This document shows positions 7,988 to 16,740 of a DNA stretch of 58,828 nt, one piece after another; within the stretch, counting starts at the first letter, position 1, and each line of letters opens with the position of its first letter. Both the position numbers and the translations under genes were made by a program. Source of the stretch: Candidatus Zipacnadia bacterium (GTDB lineage: Bacteria; Armatimonadota; Zipacnadia; Zipacnadales; UBA5352); the NCBI GenBank assembly GCA_029821635.1, contig JALGSW010000005.1:1-58828 (forward strand). The letters run 5' to 3'. The notes below the pieces were generated by a model, which did no database searches, was not told where the DNA came from, and saw only the letters and a program-made list of their open reading frames with translations.

Positions 7988-9010
7988 ATGGACTACGTGC
8001 AGCTCGGACGCACCGGATGCCGCGTGTCGCGCTTCTGCCTCGGGACGATGAACATCCGCAAGCCCGAGGAAGAGGAGGCGTGGAAGCAGATCGTCGCCGA
8101 GGCCCTCGATGCGGGGATCAACTTCGTGGACACCGCAAATGTCTACGGGCGAGGGATCTCGGAGACCGCGGTGGGCAACATCCTCGCCGCCAACGGACGC
8201 CGGGATGAGGTCGTGCTCGCGACGAAGGCCGTCGCAGCGATGGGCGATGGGCCGAACGATCGTGGGGCGAGCCGCTACCACCTCACGCGCTCGGTCGAGG
8301 ACAGCCTGCGGCGCCTGAAGACCGACCGGATCGACCTGTTTTACCTGCACATCGTGGACCTCACCACGCCGATGGACGAGATCCTCGAGACGCTCGACAC
8401 GCTGGTGCAGCAGGGCAAGCTGCTCTACGTCGGCACCTCGAAGTGGCCGCCGACGCTCATCATGGAAGGCCTGGCGATCTCGCAGGCGCGCGGCCTGCCG
8501 CGCTTCGTCGCCGAGCAGCCGCCCTATCAAATCCTCGACCGCGGCGTCGAGAACGAGTTGCTGTGGATGGCGCAGCGGCAGGGCATCGGCGTGTGCGTGT
8601 GGGGGCCGCTCGCGTACGGGCTGCTCTCGGGCAAGTACCGCAAAGCCACGGACATGCCGGACGTGGGCCGCTGGATCAATACGAGCACCGAGGAGAGCGA
8701 CCGCTTCACCGAAGCGGCGCTGGACGTGGTCGAGGGGCTGATCCCGCTCGCGGAGGCGCGCGGGGTGACGCTCGCGGAGTTCGCGCACGCCTGGCTGCTC
8801 ACGCGGCCGGGCGTGACCTCCATCCTGATCGGCCCGCGCACGGTCGAGCAGCTTCGCTCGACGCTGAGCAGCTACGAGCTAGAACTGACGCAGGACGAGC
8901 TCTCTCGTGTGGACGAGCTCGTCCCGCCGGGTCAGCATGTCAGCAACTTTTACGATGGCAACGTCTACCGTCGCATGCGCAACGCGCTGGCCGATCCGAG
9001 CAACTACTGA
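7988..9010 (+). CDS. Aldo/keto reductase
   Basis: A 340-aa cytosolic NADPH-dependent reductase of the AKR fold. The catalytic tetrad is visible: D48 and Y53 (NFVDTANVYGRG), K80 (VVLATKAV) and H121 (DLFYLHIVD). GTSKWP and ILIGPRTVEQLRST are the expected later blocks, the latter being the cofactor-binding signature. GGGAGG lies 10 nt before the ATG. The sequence is closest in style to the YajO/Tas-like AKRs that act on sugars or aldehydes. It is transcribed away from the FAD oxidoreductase pair, with an inverted repeat in its leader. The physiological substrate cannot be read from the sequence. Confidence 0.9.
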   Translation: MDYVQLGRTGCRVSRFCLGTMNIRKPEEEEAWKQIVAEALDAGINFVDTANVYGRGISETAVGNILAANGRRDEVVLATKAVAAMGDGPNDRGASRYHLTRSVEDSLRRLKTDRIDLFYLHIVDLTTPMDEILETLDTLVQQGKLLYVGTSKWPPTLIMEGLAISQARGLPRFVAEQPPYQILDRGVENELLWMAQRQGIGVCVWGPLAYGLLSGKYRKATDMPDVGRWINTSTEESDRFTEAALDVVEGLIPLAEARGVTLAEFAHAWLLTRPGVTSILIGPRTVEQLRSTLSSYELELTQDELSRVDELVPPGQHVSNFYDGNVYRRMRNALADPSNY

Positions 9011-9032
9011 TCGGCGCGCGTCAGTTGCGCTC

Positions 9033-9755
9033 TTAGCGATTGCGTCGGCGTCGGCCGGCTGCCACGATGCCCGTCACTGCAAGCAGTATCCAGGTGGCGG
9101 GCTCGGGGCTGTCATCGGTCGGCGGCTGGCTACCGGTCTCCGTGTCCGGCCTCAGTACTCGGAACGAGTCCGAGCCATCACCCGCCGGGGGATCCATCGG
9201 GTCTCCCGTCCCGAAGCCCTGGTTCCACAGCGCGGTGTCCGTGCCATCGTTGCCGTCCTTGGCGTAGAAGTCGCCCCACACCGGAACGCGCGGACAATCG
9301 AACGAGAACCAGAGGTCAGTGAAGTCGCCGCCCAGCTCGAACTTGATGCCATAAAGGTCTTCCGGCATGTACGGGTTGCTACTGCCTTCGTCCTTCGGGA
9401 AGAGGTCGATGTTCCAGGACTCCGTTCCGTCAACGAACGAGCCCTTGACGTTCGTCACGTCGGCATCTGCAAGGTTTGGGCTGGTCTCGAGGATCAGGTG
9501 GCTCACCGCGTGCTCGGGGACGTACAGCCTGTAGTAGTAGTTGAAGAGCCCGGAGGGCGCAAGGGTCACGTCCCACTCGAGTACCGTGGCGCTGTTCATC
9601 CAGTGGCCTGTCGCCTCGAGCCCGCCGGAGGAGAGATCACCACTGTTGTAGAAGAGATCACCACTACCGACGTAGACTACATCATCACTGTCGGCGTACG
9701 CCGCGGCGCAGCACCCCAGGAGGCACACTATCGACGCTATCGCCAGTCTTCGCAT
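9033..9755 (-). CDS. PEP-CTERM sorting-domain protein
   Basis: A 240-aa exported protein. It has an N-terminal signal peptide (RRLAIASIVCLLGCCAAAYA) and a C-terminal sorting tail with PEPATW, a hydrophobic segment (ILLAVTGIVAAG) and RRRRNR. The family is cleaved by an exosortase and placed at or beyond the cell surface. The central 180 residues are acidic, rich in Asp, Gly and aromatic residues, and have no recognised domain. AAGGGG lies about 8 nt before the ATG, and a TATAAT box lies 49 nt upstream. No exosortase is encoded in the window. It converges with the aldo/keto reductase gene. Confidence 0.85.
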   Translation of the reverse strand: MRRLAIASIVCLLGCCAAAYADSDDVVYVGSGDLFYNSGDLSSGGLEATGHWMNSATVLEWDVTLAPSGLFNYYYRLYVPEHAVSHLILETSPNLADADVTNVKGSFVDGTESWNIDLFPKDEGSSNPYMPEDLYGIKFELGGDFTDLWFSFDCPRVPVWGDFYAKDGNDGTDTALWNQGFGTGDPMDPPAGDGSDSFRVLRPDTETGSQPPTDDSPEPATWILLAVTGIVAAGRRRRNR

Positions 9756-9803
9756 TGTTCAGACCCCTTTTCCAATAGCCTGAGACAGAAGATCTCGTAT
9801 GCC

Positions 9804-9809
9804 ATTATA
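9804..9809 (-). promoter_or_regulatory. -10 box for the PEP-CTERM gene
   Basis: A perfect TATAAT on the minus strand, 49 nt before the start codon of the PEP-CTERM gene. No convincing -35 hexamer is found at 16-18 bp spacing, so the promoter may need an activator or a non-standard upstream element. Confidence 0.45.
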
Positions 9810-9887
9810 CACACCGCGGCACCCTATTGCCTCTCGCAAACCTCACACTTTCTCCCATCACTGCTCACGGTTGCCTGCGGCAGCCAC

Positions 9888-11921
9888 TCATCCCAGATTC
9901 ACCCGGCAGACCACGTAAATCGGCACCTCCGGCACTGTAAAAAAGCACGCGCCGTCGCGCACCTCATACCGTGGCGCGAAGCTCTCCATCTCCGGTGCGA
10001 TGCACTCCACGCCCGCAACCCGCGCGCCCTCCGGCAGCGGAACGCGCACGCGCACGTCCGTCCGCGCCACCGTCTCCCCCGGCCCGGGCTCGATCGGCAC
10101 CGAGTAGTTCAGCAGGTGCACGACCACCTCGTCCGCGTCCGCGTAGCACGAGCTGCGCATCAGCGGATGCGCGTCGCGCCCCTCCTCGACCACCAGCCGC
10201 GTCTCGCCCATCGGCGCGAGCAGCTCGATCAGCCCGCTCTCTGTTGGCAGCAACTCCCGGCGAGCGATCGTGCCCTCGCCGAGCGAGCCGGTCGCGTCCG
10301 CGGCCGGCAGCCAATCCGCCTGCGCGCGCGGGCGCATGAGTTCATCATGCGTCGCGAACTCCCCGACCGCGATGAGCGTCCCGCCGCCCTCCACGAAGCC
10401 GCGCAGCAGCGCGAGGTGCTCGTCGGAGACGAACTTCAGCTCCGGCACGATCAGCGCATCGTAGGTCGCGAGCGCAACCGCCTCCAGCCCGGTCTCGGAA
10501 AACAGGTCGCAGGGGATCTGCAGTTCCGCGAGGCGCAGGAAGATGCTGCGCGCGGTCGAGGTGTGCCGCGACGTCTGACCGTCCATGCGGTAGTAGTCGC
10601 GCATCGGGAAGAAGGGCATCGCGATGCGCGCGGATGAGACCTTCGCGTCATACACGTCCGCGTTGTCGCGCAGGAAGCGGATGTAGGGCGCCTGCAGCTC
10701 GCGCGAGCTTGGCCGCACGCCGTTGTAGGCGCCTGAGCCGAACGCCGCGGCCTCCGCGAGGATCAGCTTGCGCGAATCGGGCATCGGCCCCATCTTCAGC
10801 AGCATCGTGCGCAGGTCGCCGGGCAGGTCGCGGCCGTAGACGTAGTCGATGATGTTGTCATGCACCTGGCGGTAGGTCACGTCACCGATCACGCGCTGCA
10901 CGGTGCAGCCCGCGCCGTCGAGCCCCGCGCCGCCCTCGGCCATGTAGTAGTCCGCGTTGCCGACCATGTACTCGGCCACGTGCGTCGGGCCACCCAGGTT
11001 CGGGAAGAGCACGAAGTCCGGGTTGGCCTGTCTGCCGCCCTCGCGCATCGCGTGCGCGTGCTGCCCGAGGCTCACGTGCCAGAAGCGCCTTGCCTCCACC
11101 CACGCGATGCCCTCATTCGTGGCCGGAAGCGTGACCGCGTCCGCGCCCTCCACGCCGAACAGCTCGCGAATCTCCGCCGCGCTGAACTTCTCGCGCAGAT
11201 ACTCGCGGAACGCCGCCTGCGCGTGCGCGGAGTAGTCGCCGACCGGGCTCGTGTTGTCCGGGAACGCCCCGTCATAGCCCGCCTCGCCCACCAGCCGGTG
11301 CACGTCCACCAGCCAATCGCGCCAGTCCGGATGCGTGATCGCCGCCACGTAGCGATCCATGCCGGTGAAGTACGCAGGCTTCTCCTCTTTGCCGAAGGTG
11401 TAGCGCGAGCCGTCGGCCCTGTATGCGAGCCACTCGACCGGATCGTCCCCGGGCTTGGGGCCGAGGCCGAACTGCGCGTACTCGTTCCAGTGGTCGTAGA
11501 AGTCGAAGAGGCCCTCGCGCGTGTCGGGGTTGCCCGCGAAGGTGATCGAGGACGTGTAGGGCATCACAAGCTCCACGCCCGCGGCGTGCAGCGCGGCGGT
11601 CATGCGCTGGAGCGTCTCGATGCGCTCCTGCACCTCGGCGGGGGTGAGCCGCCGGATGTCCGCGCGGTTGCGCCCATGCGCCTGATTCTCTCCGCCGACG
11701 GCCGCGATCGGGCCGTAGATGTGCGTCATCGGCACGTCCTTGCCAAAGTGCAGCAGGTCGGGCGGCAGTTCGGCGATCCACTGGACATACTCCGCGTTGT
11801 CGAGGTGCTCCCGCCCGTAGTCGATCAGGTAGTAGACCGGCGGCACGGTCGGCTCGCGCGTGGCGAAAGCCGGGGCGGCGAGGACCGTGAGCGTCAGGAG
11901 TGCGACGAGTGCGCGCTTCAT
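9888..11921 (-). CDS. Secreted TIM-barrel glycosidase-like protein
   Basis: A 677-aa protein with a clean signal peptide (MKRALVALLTLTVLAAPAFA). The body reads like a beta-galactosidase-type TIM barrel: VELVMPYTSSITFAG, GYDGAFPDNTSP, VLFPNLGGPTHVAEY. It is followed by a Rossmann-like domain (TYDALIVPELKFVSDEHLAL, FVEGGGTLIAVGE) as in the trimerisation/GATase-like domain of GH42 enzymes, and a beta-rich C-terminus. Catalytic acids cannot be assigned with confidence. Its ATG overlaps the stop of the upstream gene (ATGA at 11921-11918), so the two are translationally coupled. It probably acts on a glycan outside the cytoplasm. Confidence 0.7.
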   Translation of the reverse strand: MKRALVALLTLTVLAAPAFATREPTVPPVYYLIDYGREHLDNAEYVQWIAELPPDLLHFGKDVPMTHIYGPIAAVGGENQAHGRNRADIRRLTPAEVQERIETLQRMTAALHAAGVELVMPYTSSITFAGNPDTREGLFDFYDHWNEYAQFGLGPKPGDDPVEWLAYRADGSRYTFGKEEKPAYFTGMDRYVAAITHPDWRDWLVDVHRLVGEAGYDGAFPDNTSPVGDYSAHAQAAFREYLREKFSAAEIRELFGVEGADAVTLPATNEGIAWVEARRFWHVSLGQHAHAMREGGRQANPDFVLFPNLGGPTHVAEYMVGNADYYMAEGGAGLDGAGCTVQRVIGDVTYRQVHDNIIDYVYGRDLPGDLRTMLLKMGPMPDSRKLILAEAAAFGSGAYNGVRPSSRELQAPYIRFLRDNADVYDAKVSSARIAMPFFPMRDYYRMDGQTSRHTSTARSIFLRLAELQIPCDLFSETGLEAVALATYDALIVPELKFVSDEHLALLRGFVEGGGTLIAVGEFATHDELMRPRAQADWLPAADATGSLGEGTIARRELLPTESGLIELLAPMGETRLVVEEGRDAHPLMRSSCYADADEVVVHLLNYSVPIEPGPGETVARTDVRVRVPLPEGARVAGVECIAPEMESFAPRYEVRDGACFFTVPEVPIYVVCRVNLG

Positions 11922-13204
11922 TGTGCCTCCCCGCTTTCGGTGCGGTGCGCGGGAGCGATTGCGATGTCATCGACGTAGACTACCGACTCCAGCGGCCGGC
12001 CGCGCGAGTGCGCGATCTCCACCACCACGTTCACGGTCGGCCCGTCGATGCGCTTGTTCTCGTCGCCGCCGCTGATGGCCGACGCCGCGCCCTCAAGGTC
12101 CGCAACGATGGCCTTCCAGCCAACCCAGTCAAGCTTCCCCGCGTCGAAGTAGTGCTGCTCCTGCGAGGCGTCACGCACGCGAATACGCAGCGCCCGGCCG
12201 GAGCCGTCGCCGAACATGAACAGCCGCACCTTGCCGATGTCATCGGCCGCAAGCGGCTTCGTGAAGAGCTTGAGCTGCTGCCACGGCTCCGCGTAGTCCT
12301 CGGGGAAGCGCATCGCCACGCGCAGCGACTGCTCGCCGCCGAAGTGCTGCTCATCGCTCAGCGACACCTCGTACGCGGGTAGCGCCGCGCCCTCCTCGAC
12401 CAGCTTCGACCACTGGATCGTCCCGATCGGGTTGTCGGCGCCCTCGAAGTCGAGTAGCGGCGTCCAGTCGGTCTCGATGCCGAGCAGCGGCGCAATCTTC
12501 CGCGCCTCCTCGGCGCCCTCAGGCGTCGGCGCGAGCAGCCCGGGGATCTCCGGCCCAAGCCAGACCTTCGCGTCGTCGATCGTCCACTCGGGATTCGCGG
12601 GCTTCACCAGCGACAGCCGCAGGAGCGCGCCGTCCTCCCCCATCGCGGGTGCCTGGAAGAGTAGCGCTTCGGGCTCGTTAAAGTCGCTCTCGAGGCTCAC
12701 GATCTCATTGCCGCCAAGGTCGGACACGATCAGCTTCCCCGCCTCCCCGACTGAGAACGCGTGGCAGAAGATCGTCGCGGCGCTCAGACCCGGCGGCAGC
12801 CAGAAGTAGAGCGCGTCGAAGCCCCGCACGACATTCAACGGGGCCTCGGGCGTGGCGATGTACCAGTAGACCTCGCTCGCCGGCTGCGGCACCGCGTAGT
12901 TGTTGCCCGGCTGCAGGTGCAGGAGCGCGAGCGGGCCGGCGTCGGGCACGCTGACGGTCGTGCTCGCGCCGAGCTTCCCGTCAATCGTGGCGAGCGTGTC
13001 GCCGTCGAGGCCGATCACGCTGAAGCTCGGCTGGTCGCGGTAGGTGTAGTCATCGTGAAGCATCCCGTAGGGGCGCGATTCCACGCGCACGGTGGTCGGC
13101 GGCACGAGCATCCACGAGGAGTAGCGCAGGATCGGCGGCTCATCCGCCCACGCGGACGCGAGCGTTGCCAGCAGCATGGCCATGCAGAGAAGCTTGTGGG
13201 TCAT
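11918..13204 (-). CDS. Secreted beta-rich protein, possible carbohydrate binding
   Basis: A 428-aa protein. The signal peptide MTHKLLCMAMLLATLASAWA indicates the ATG at 13204 rather than more upstream in-frame codons. The N-terminal half is unrecognised; the C-terminal half (LSDEQHFGGEQSLRVAMRFP, KVRLFMFGDGSGRALRIRV, ESVVYVDDIAIAP) resembles carbohydrate-binding jelly-roll domains of the CBM4/9/11 type. It is first in an operon with the TIM-barrel gene, coupled by an ATGA overlap. The two proteins probably work on the same polymer. There is no catalytic signature. Confidence 0.65.
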   Translation of the reverse strand: MTHKLLCMAMLLATLASAWADEPPILRYSSWMLVPPTTVRVESRPYGMLHDDYTYRDQPSFSVIGLDGDTLATIDGKLGASTTVSVPDAGPLALLHLQPGNNYAVPQPASEVYWYIATPEAPLNVVRGFDALYFWLPPGLSAATIFCHAFSVGEAGKLIVSDLGGNEIVSLESDFNEPEALLFQAPAMGEDGALLRLSLVKPANPEWTIDDAKVWLGPEIPGLLAPTPEGAEEARKIAPLLGIETDWTPLLDFEGADNPIGTIQWSKLVEEGAALPAYEVSLSDEQHFGGEQSLRVAMRFPEDYAEPWQQLKLFTKPLAADDIGKVRLFMFGDGSGRALRIRVRDASQEQHYFDAGKLDWVGWKAIVADLEGAASAISGGDENKRIDGPTVNVVVEIAHSRGRPLESVVYVDDIAIAPAHRTESGEAQ

Positions 13205-13245
13205 CTCAGCACCCCAGGACGTCGGGCTGATTCGTGTTCGCTTCG

Positions 13246-13251
13246 AGTATA
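13246..13251 (-). promoter_or_regulatory. Possible -10 box (TATACT) for the 13204 operon
   Basis: TATACT on the minus strand, 41 nt upstream of the start at 13204. The -35 region (around CTTCCG) is poor. The rest of the 338-bp space to the ankyrin gene holds only the small reading frame at 13363 described separately. Confidence 0.35.
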
Positions 13252-13362
13252 GCACGGACCGGAGGAGGGCGGAAGTGCGAGGCAGCGCCGCCTCGCAGGT
13301 CCCCCGCTCTCCCCCGCCGAACCAGCCCGCGCACACTCACGGTCCACTCAGGAGCGCCCTTC

Positions 13363-13446
13363 ATGCGAACGCTCGCGATCATCACTGCCCTGTGCGCCTC
13401 TGCGGGTACGCGGGCTCAGATACGCTGGAGCGGCTTCTGCGTCTGA
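13363..13446 (+). pseudogene. Possible 5' remnant of a secreted-protein gene
   Basis: Twenty-seven codons that read as a signal peptide (MRTLAIITALCASAGTRAQ) and then stop after IRWSGFCV. AGGAG lies about 8 nt before the ATG, so translation could start here. The context (start site and signal sequence but no body) suggests the surviving front end of a lost secreted protein, though a short expressed peptide or chance cannot be excluded. Confidence 0.3.
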
Positions 13447-13542
13447 TTCCGGGAGCGTTGCCCTGAGACCGATGTAACTTTCTCCCGCCCGGTGTCGAAC
13501 AACCTGAGAAGCGCACACCATCGCCGCACAGGGGAAGCTGAG

Positions 13543-16500
13543 ATGGCCCGCGCGCGGTTCGTCGCGATCGCACTGGTGCTGCTCGTCGCCGCAGGCGCAT
13601 GTCACGCTCAGCGCCGCGGTACGCTGTTCCACGCCGCTTCGTCCGGTGACGCCGAGGAGGCCCGCACGCTCCTCGCGGACGGCGCGGACCCGAACGCGCC
13701 CGACAGCGAGGGCCATCCGCCCGCGCTCTACTGGGCTGCGCTGTTCGGCCACGCGGACGTCTTCCACCTGCTCATCGATGCCGGCGCTTCGACGGAGCTG
13801 TGCTACGCCCCGGAGTGGTCGCTGCTGCTCGCGGCGGTCTTCGGTGGCGACGTGGACCTCGTCACCTGGCTCCTCGACCACGACGCGCCCATCGACCGGT
13901 ATGGCAAGCTCTTCCGCAAGAGCAACGGCTTCGGCACGCCCCTGCATCTCGCCGCCCGCGAGGGGCGCACCGAGATCGTGCGCCTGCTCCTCGACCGCGG
14001 CGCGCCGCTCGATGCCCCGGCCGGCGAGACGATCAGGGACCGGCCGCTGCACTGGGCCGCCATGCAGTCGAACCTGGCGATCATCCGCATGCTCCTCGAC
14101 GCCGGCGCGGAGATGATCCCCGAGGAGCGCAACGGCTGGCTCCCCCTGCACTTCGCCGCCGCGAACGAGCAGCCTGAGGTCGCGGCCATGCTGATGGGCC
14201 TCGGCGCCGACCCGAACGCCGAGACGAGCGCCGGCAGCACCCCGCTGCACTTCGCCGCAACGGATGGCTCCCTCCCGGTCATCCGCGTGCTGCTCGACGC
14301 AGGCGCCCAGGCCAACGTGCGCAACGATGCCGGGCATTCGCCCGCGGAGATTGCGGCAGTCGCCCGGCACATCGAGGCCATGAACGCGCTCGTGGACGCG
14401 GGCGCAGACTGGACCTTGCCGATGGCCGTCGCAGCAAGCGACGCCGAGCGCGTCCGGACGCTCCTCGCCGAGGGCGCCGGCCCTGACGACCCCGGTCCCG
14501 GCAGGCAGCCACTGCTGCACGACGCGATCGCTCGCGGCGACGTGGAAATCGCGCGCATGCTGATCGAGGCGGGCGCGGACGTCAACGCCGCCTCGGAGCG
14601 ATCGCGCGACGAGTATTTCAGGGCCGGCACCCCGCTGCACCTCGCCGCCGAGCGCGGGCAGGACGAGGTCGTCGCCCTGCTGCTCGCCGAGGGCGCTGAC
14701 GTGCATGCCCCCGGCGACCTCGAGCGCCCACTCTTCGAAGCCGCCTACGCGGGCCACGCTCGGATCGTGTCCACGCTGCTGGAGCACGAGGCCGACCCGA
14801 CCGTCACGATCTGGACCGACGCCACGCCGCTACACTACGCGGCCATCGGCGGACACGCTGACGTCGCGCGCCTGCTGCTCGACGCGGGCGCGGACATCAA
14901 CGCGACCGCCGGGCCGCCGAAGGAGGGCCCGACCCGGCACTGCCCGGCCGCGCCCGTGCACTGGGCGGCGGAATTGGGCCACGAGGAGCTTGCCGCGCTG
15001 CTGATCGAGCGCGGCGCGGACCTGACGCTGCAGACGGGCGCGGACATCACTGCCGCAGGCGTCGCGGCGTCCGAGGGTCACGACGCGATCGCGCAGGTTC
15101 TCCTCGACGCGGGGGACGTCCCCACGCTGAACGACGCGATCCTCCTCGGCGACGAGCAGCAGGCGCTGGCCCTGGTGACAGCGGAGGCCGCCACGGAGCC
15201 ACCGCCGCACTCTCCCACGGCCCTGAATCTCGCCACACAGGCCGGGATGGCGGAGTTGACGCGGGCACTGCTGGCCGCAGGCGCCGATCCTGAGGCCCCC
15301 GGCGGCGCATCGTACGGCCTCAGCGCCCGGGGCACGCCGCTGGCCATCGCCGCCGAAGGCGGGCACACGGAAATCGTCGCGGCACTGCTGGCTGCCGGCG
15401 CGGAGGCGGACGCCTCCGATCGCAACCGCCGCACCGCGCTGCACGTGGCCTGCAAGGGCGGGCATCTCGACGTGGCGCGGCTGCTGGTGGAGCGCGGAGC
15501 GGACGTGCGCGCGACCTTCGGGCACTACGACGGCACCGTGCTGGAGGCGGCGGTCGGCTCGGGCAACGTCGTGCTCGTGCGCTACCTGATCGAGCAGGGC
15601 GCCGAGGTGGACCGCCCCGCGACCTACGGCCGTTGTCCGCTGTCACTGGCCGCGGTTCGCGGAGACCTGGCGATGATGAGCGCGCTGATCGAGCTCGGCG
15701 CGGACCCCAACGCCCGCAGCGAGGATGGCTATGCACTCACACGCGCGGCGTGGGCGGGGGAGGTCGAGGCCGCGCGCCTGCTGCTCGACCACGGCGCCGA
15801 TGTGAACGCGTCGCGCAACGGCGGCACGGCCCTGCACAGCGCCGCCGGCTCCGGTCACACGGAGATGGTGGCGCTGCTGCTCGAACGCGGGGCGGACGTG
15901 GCGCTCGCCACCGATGACGGTTGGACTCCCGGCGACTACGCGGCCATGCGCGGCCGGGACGAGGCGCTACGGCAGCTCGTGGACGCAGGCGCTGAGCGCA
16001 CGCTCTACGTGGCCGCCGCGCTCGGAGAAGTGCGCCGGCTGCAGCGGCTGGTGGCGGATGGCGCGGACCTGAACTCCGCCGGGCCGGGCGGGCGATCTGC
16101 CCTGTACATGGCGTACGCAGGCGGGAGCGTTGAGGCGGTAGGCTGGCTGCGCGATCACGGGGCTCTGCTGGGTGAGACGCGCGGCGACACGCCGCTGCAC
16201 ATCGCGGCTGCGCACGGACGCGTCGAGCTTGCGCGAATGCTGCTCGATGAGGGCGCAGACGTGAGCGCGCGCAACGCGAACGAGGAGACGCCGCTGCACC
16301 GCGCGGCGCGCAGCGACTCGGCGGAGTTGGTCGAGCTGCTGCTGGCGCAGGGCGCCGACCTCAACGTGCGCAACGGCCTCTCACCGCTGCACCGGTCGGC
16401 CATGGCCGGGCGCACCGAGACCGCGAGGGTGCTGCTCGACGCGGGCGCGGACGTGAATGCGCGCTCGTGGCCCGCAGACCCGCGCACGCCGCTCGCGCTC

Positions 16501-16563
16501 GCTCTTGAGAACGGACACGAAGACACCGCCGCACTCCTGCGAGAGCGTGGCGGTGTCGAGTAG
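13543..16563 (+). CDS. Exported protein made almost entirely of ankyrin repeats
   Basis: A 1006-aa protein: signal peptide (MARARFVAIALVLLVAAGAC, then HAQ) followed directly by about 30 ankyrin repeats to the last residue. Typical units are TPLHLAAREGRTEIVRLLLD and TPLHIAAAHGRVELARMLLD followed by xGADVNA. A few units are degenerate and shortened, for example where the GAD loop ends in WTL/ERTL near residues 290-310 and 810-830. No catalytic or anchoring domain is present. ATG 13543 is chosen over an upstream GTG (13492) because of the signal peptide and the nearby AGGGGA. The solenoid is expected to bind proteins in the periplasm or outside. The partner is unknown. It stands alone, flanked by repeats. 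Confidence 0.9.
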   Translation: MARARFVAIALVLLVAAGACHAQRRGTLFHAASSGDAEEARTLLADGADPNAPDSEGHPPALYWAALFGHADVFHLLIDAGASTELCYAPEWSLLLAAVFGGDVDLVTWLLDHDAPIDRYGKLFRKSNGFGTPLHLAAREGRTEIVRLLLDRGAPLDAPAGETIRDRPLHWAAMQSNLAIIRMLLDAGAEMIPEERNGWLPLHFAAANEQPEVAAMLMGLGADPNAETSAGSTPLHFAATDGSLPVIRVLLDAGAQANVRNDAGHSPAEIAAVARHIEAMNALVDAGADWTLPMAVAASDAERVRTLLAEGAGPDDPGPGRQPLLHDAIARGDVEIARMLIEAGADVNAASERSRDEYFRAGTPLHLAAERGQDEVVALLLAEGADVHAPGDLERPLFEAAYAGHARIVSTLLEHEADPTVTIWTDATPLHYAAIGGHADVARLLLDAGADINATAGPPKEGPTRHCPAAPVHWAAELGHEELAALLIERGADLTLQTGADITAAGVAASEGHDAIAQVLLDAGDVPTLNDAILLGDEQQALALVTAEAATEPPPHSPTALNLATQAGMAELTRALLAAGADPEAPGGASYGLSARGTPLAIAAEGGHTEIVAALLAAGAEADASDRNRRTALHVACKGGHLDVARLLVERGADVRATFGHYDGTVLEAAVGSGNVVLVRYLIEQGAEVDRPATYGRCPLSLAAVRGDLAMMSALIELGADPNARSEDGYALTRAAWAGEVEAARLLLDHGADVNASRNGGTALHSAAGSGHTEMVALLLERGADVALATDDGWTPGDYAAMRGRDEALRQLVDAGAERTLYVAAALGEVRRLQRLVADGADLNSAGPGGRSALYMAYAGGSVEAVGWLRDHGALLGETRGDTPLHIAAAHGRVELARMLLDEGADVSARNANEETPLHRAARSDSAELVELLLAQGADLNVRNGLSPLHRSAMAGRTETARVLLDAGADVNARSWPADPRTPLALALENGHEDTAALLRERGGVE

Positions 16564-16584
16564 CTCGGTAGCTTCGCTCCGGCA

Positions 16585-16735
16585 ATGGCTCCACGGGCGT
16601 CTCGCCCGTGCAACCGAACGGTTGGCAGGCTGGAAGCCTGCCCCACGACGGCAACGACTTGGCCTGGCGGCCTCCCCGTGGCACGGGCGTCCCGCCCGTG
16701 CAGCCGTCGTTACCGGCAATGCCCACGGGCGAGCC
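16585..16735. repeat. Dispersed palindromic repeat cluster
   Basis: After the ankyrin gene stop there is a C module (CACGGGCG-TCT-CGCCCGTG, 16592-16610), an A module (GGCAGGC-TGGAA-GCCTGCC, 16624-16642), another C module (GCACGGGCG-TCC-CGCCCGTGC, 16681-16702) and a half C module (CCCACGGGCG near 16722). It fills the gap between the converging ankyrin and dehydrogenase genes, where it could terminate both. Confidence 0.8.
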
Positions 16736-16740
16736 GTCCC

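Noticed and set aside
8907..10637. 576-codon plus-strand frame across the PEP-CTERM and barrel genes
   Set aside because: It crosses two genes and their spacer on the other strand and contains no coherent domain.
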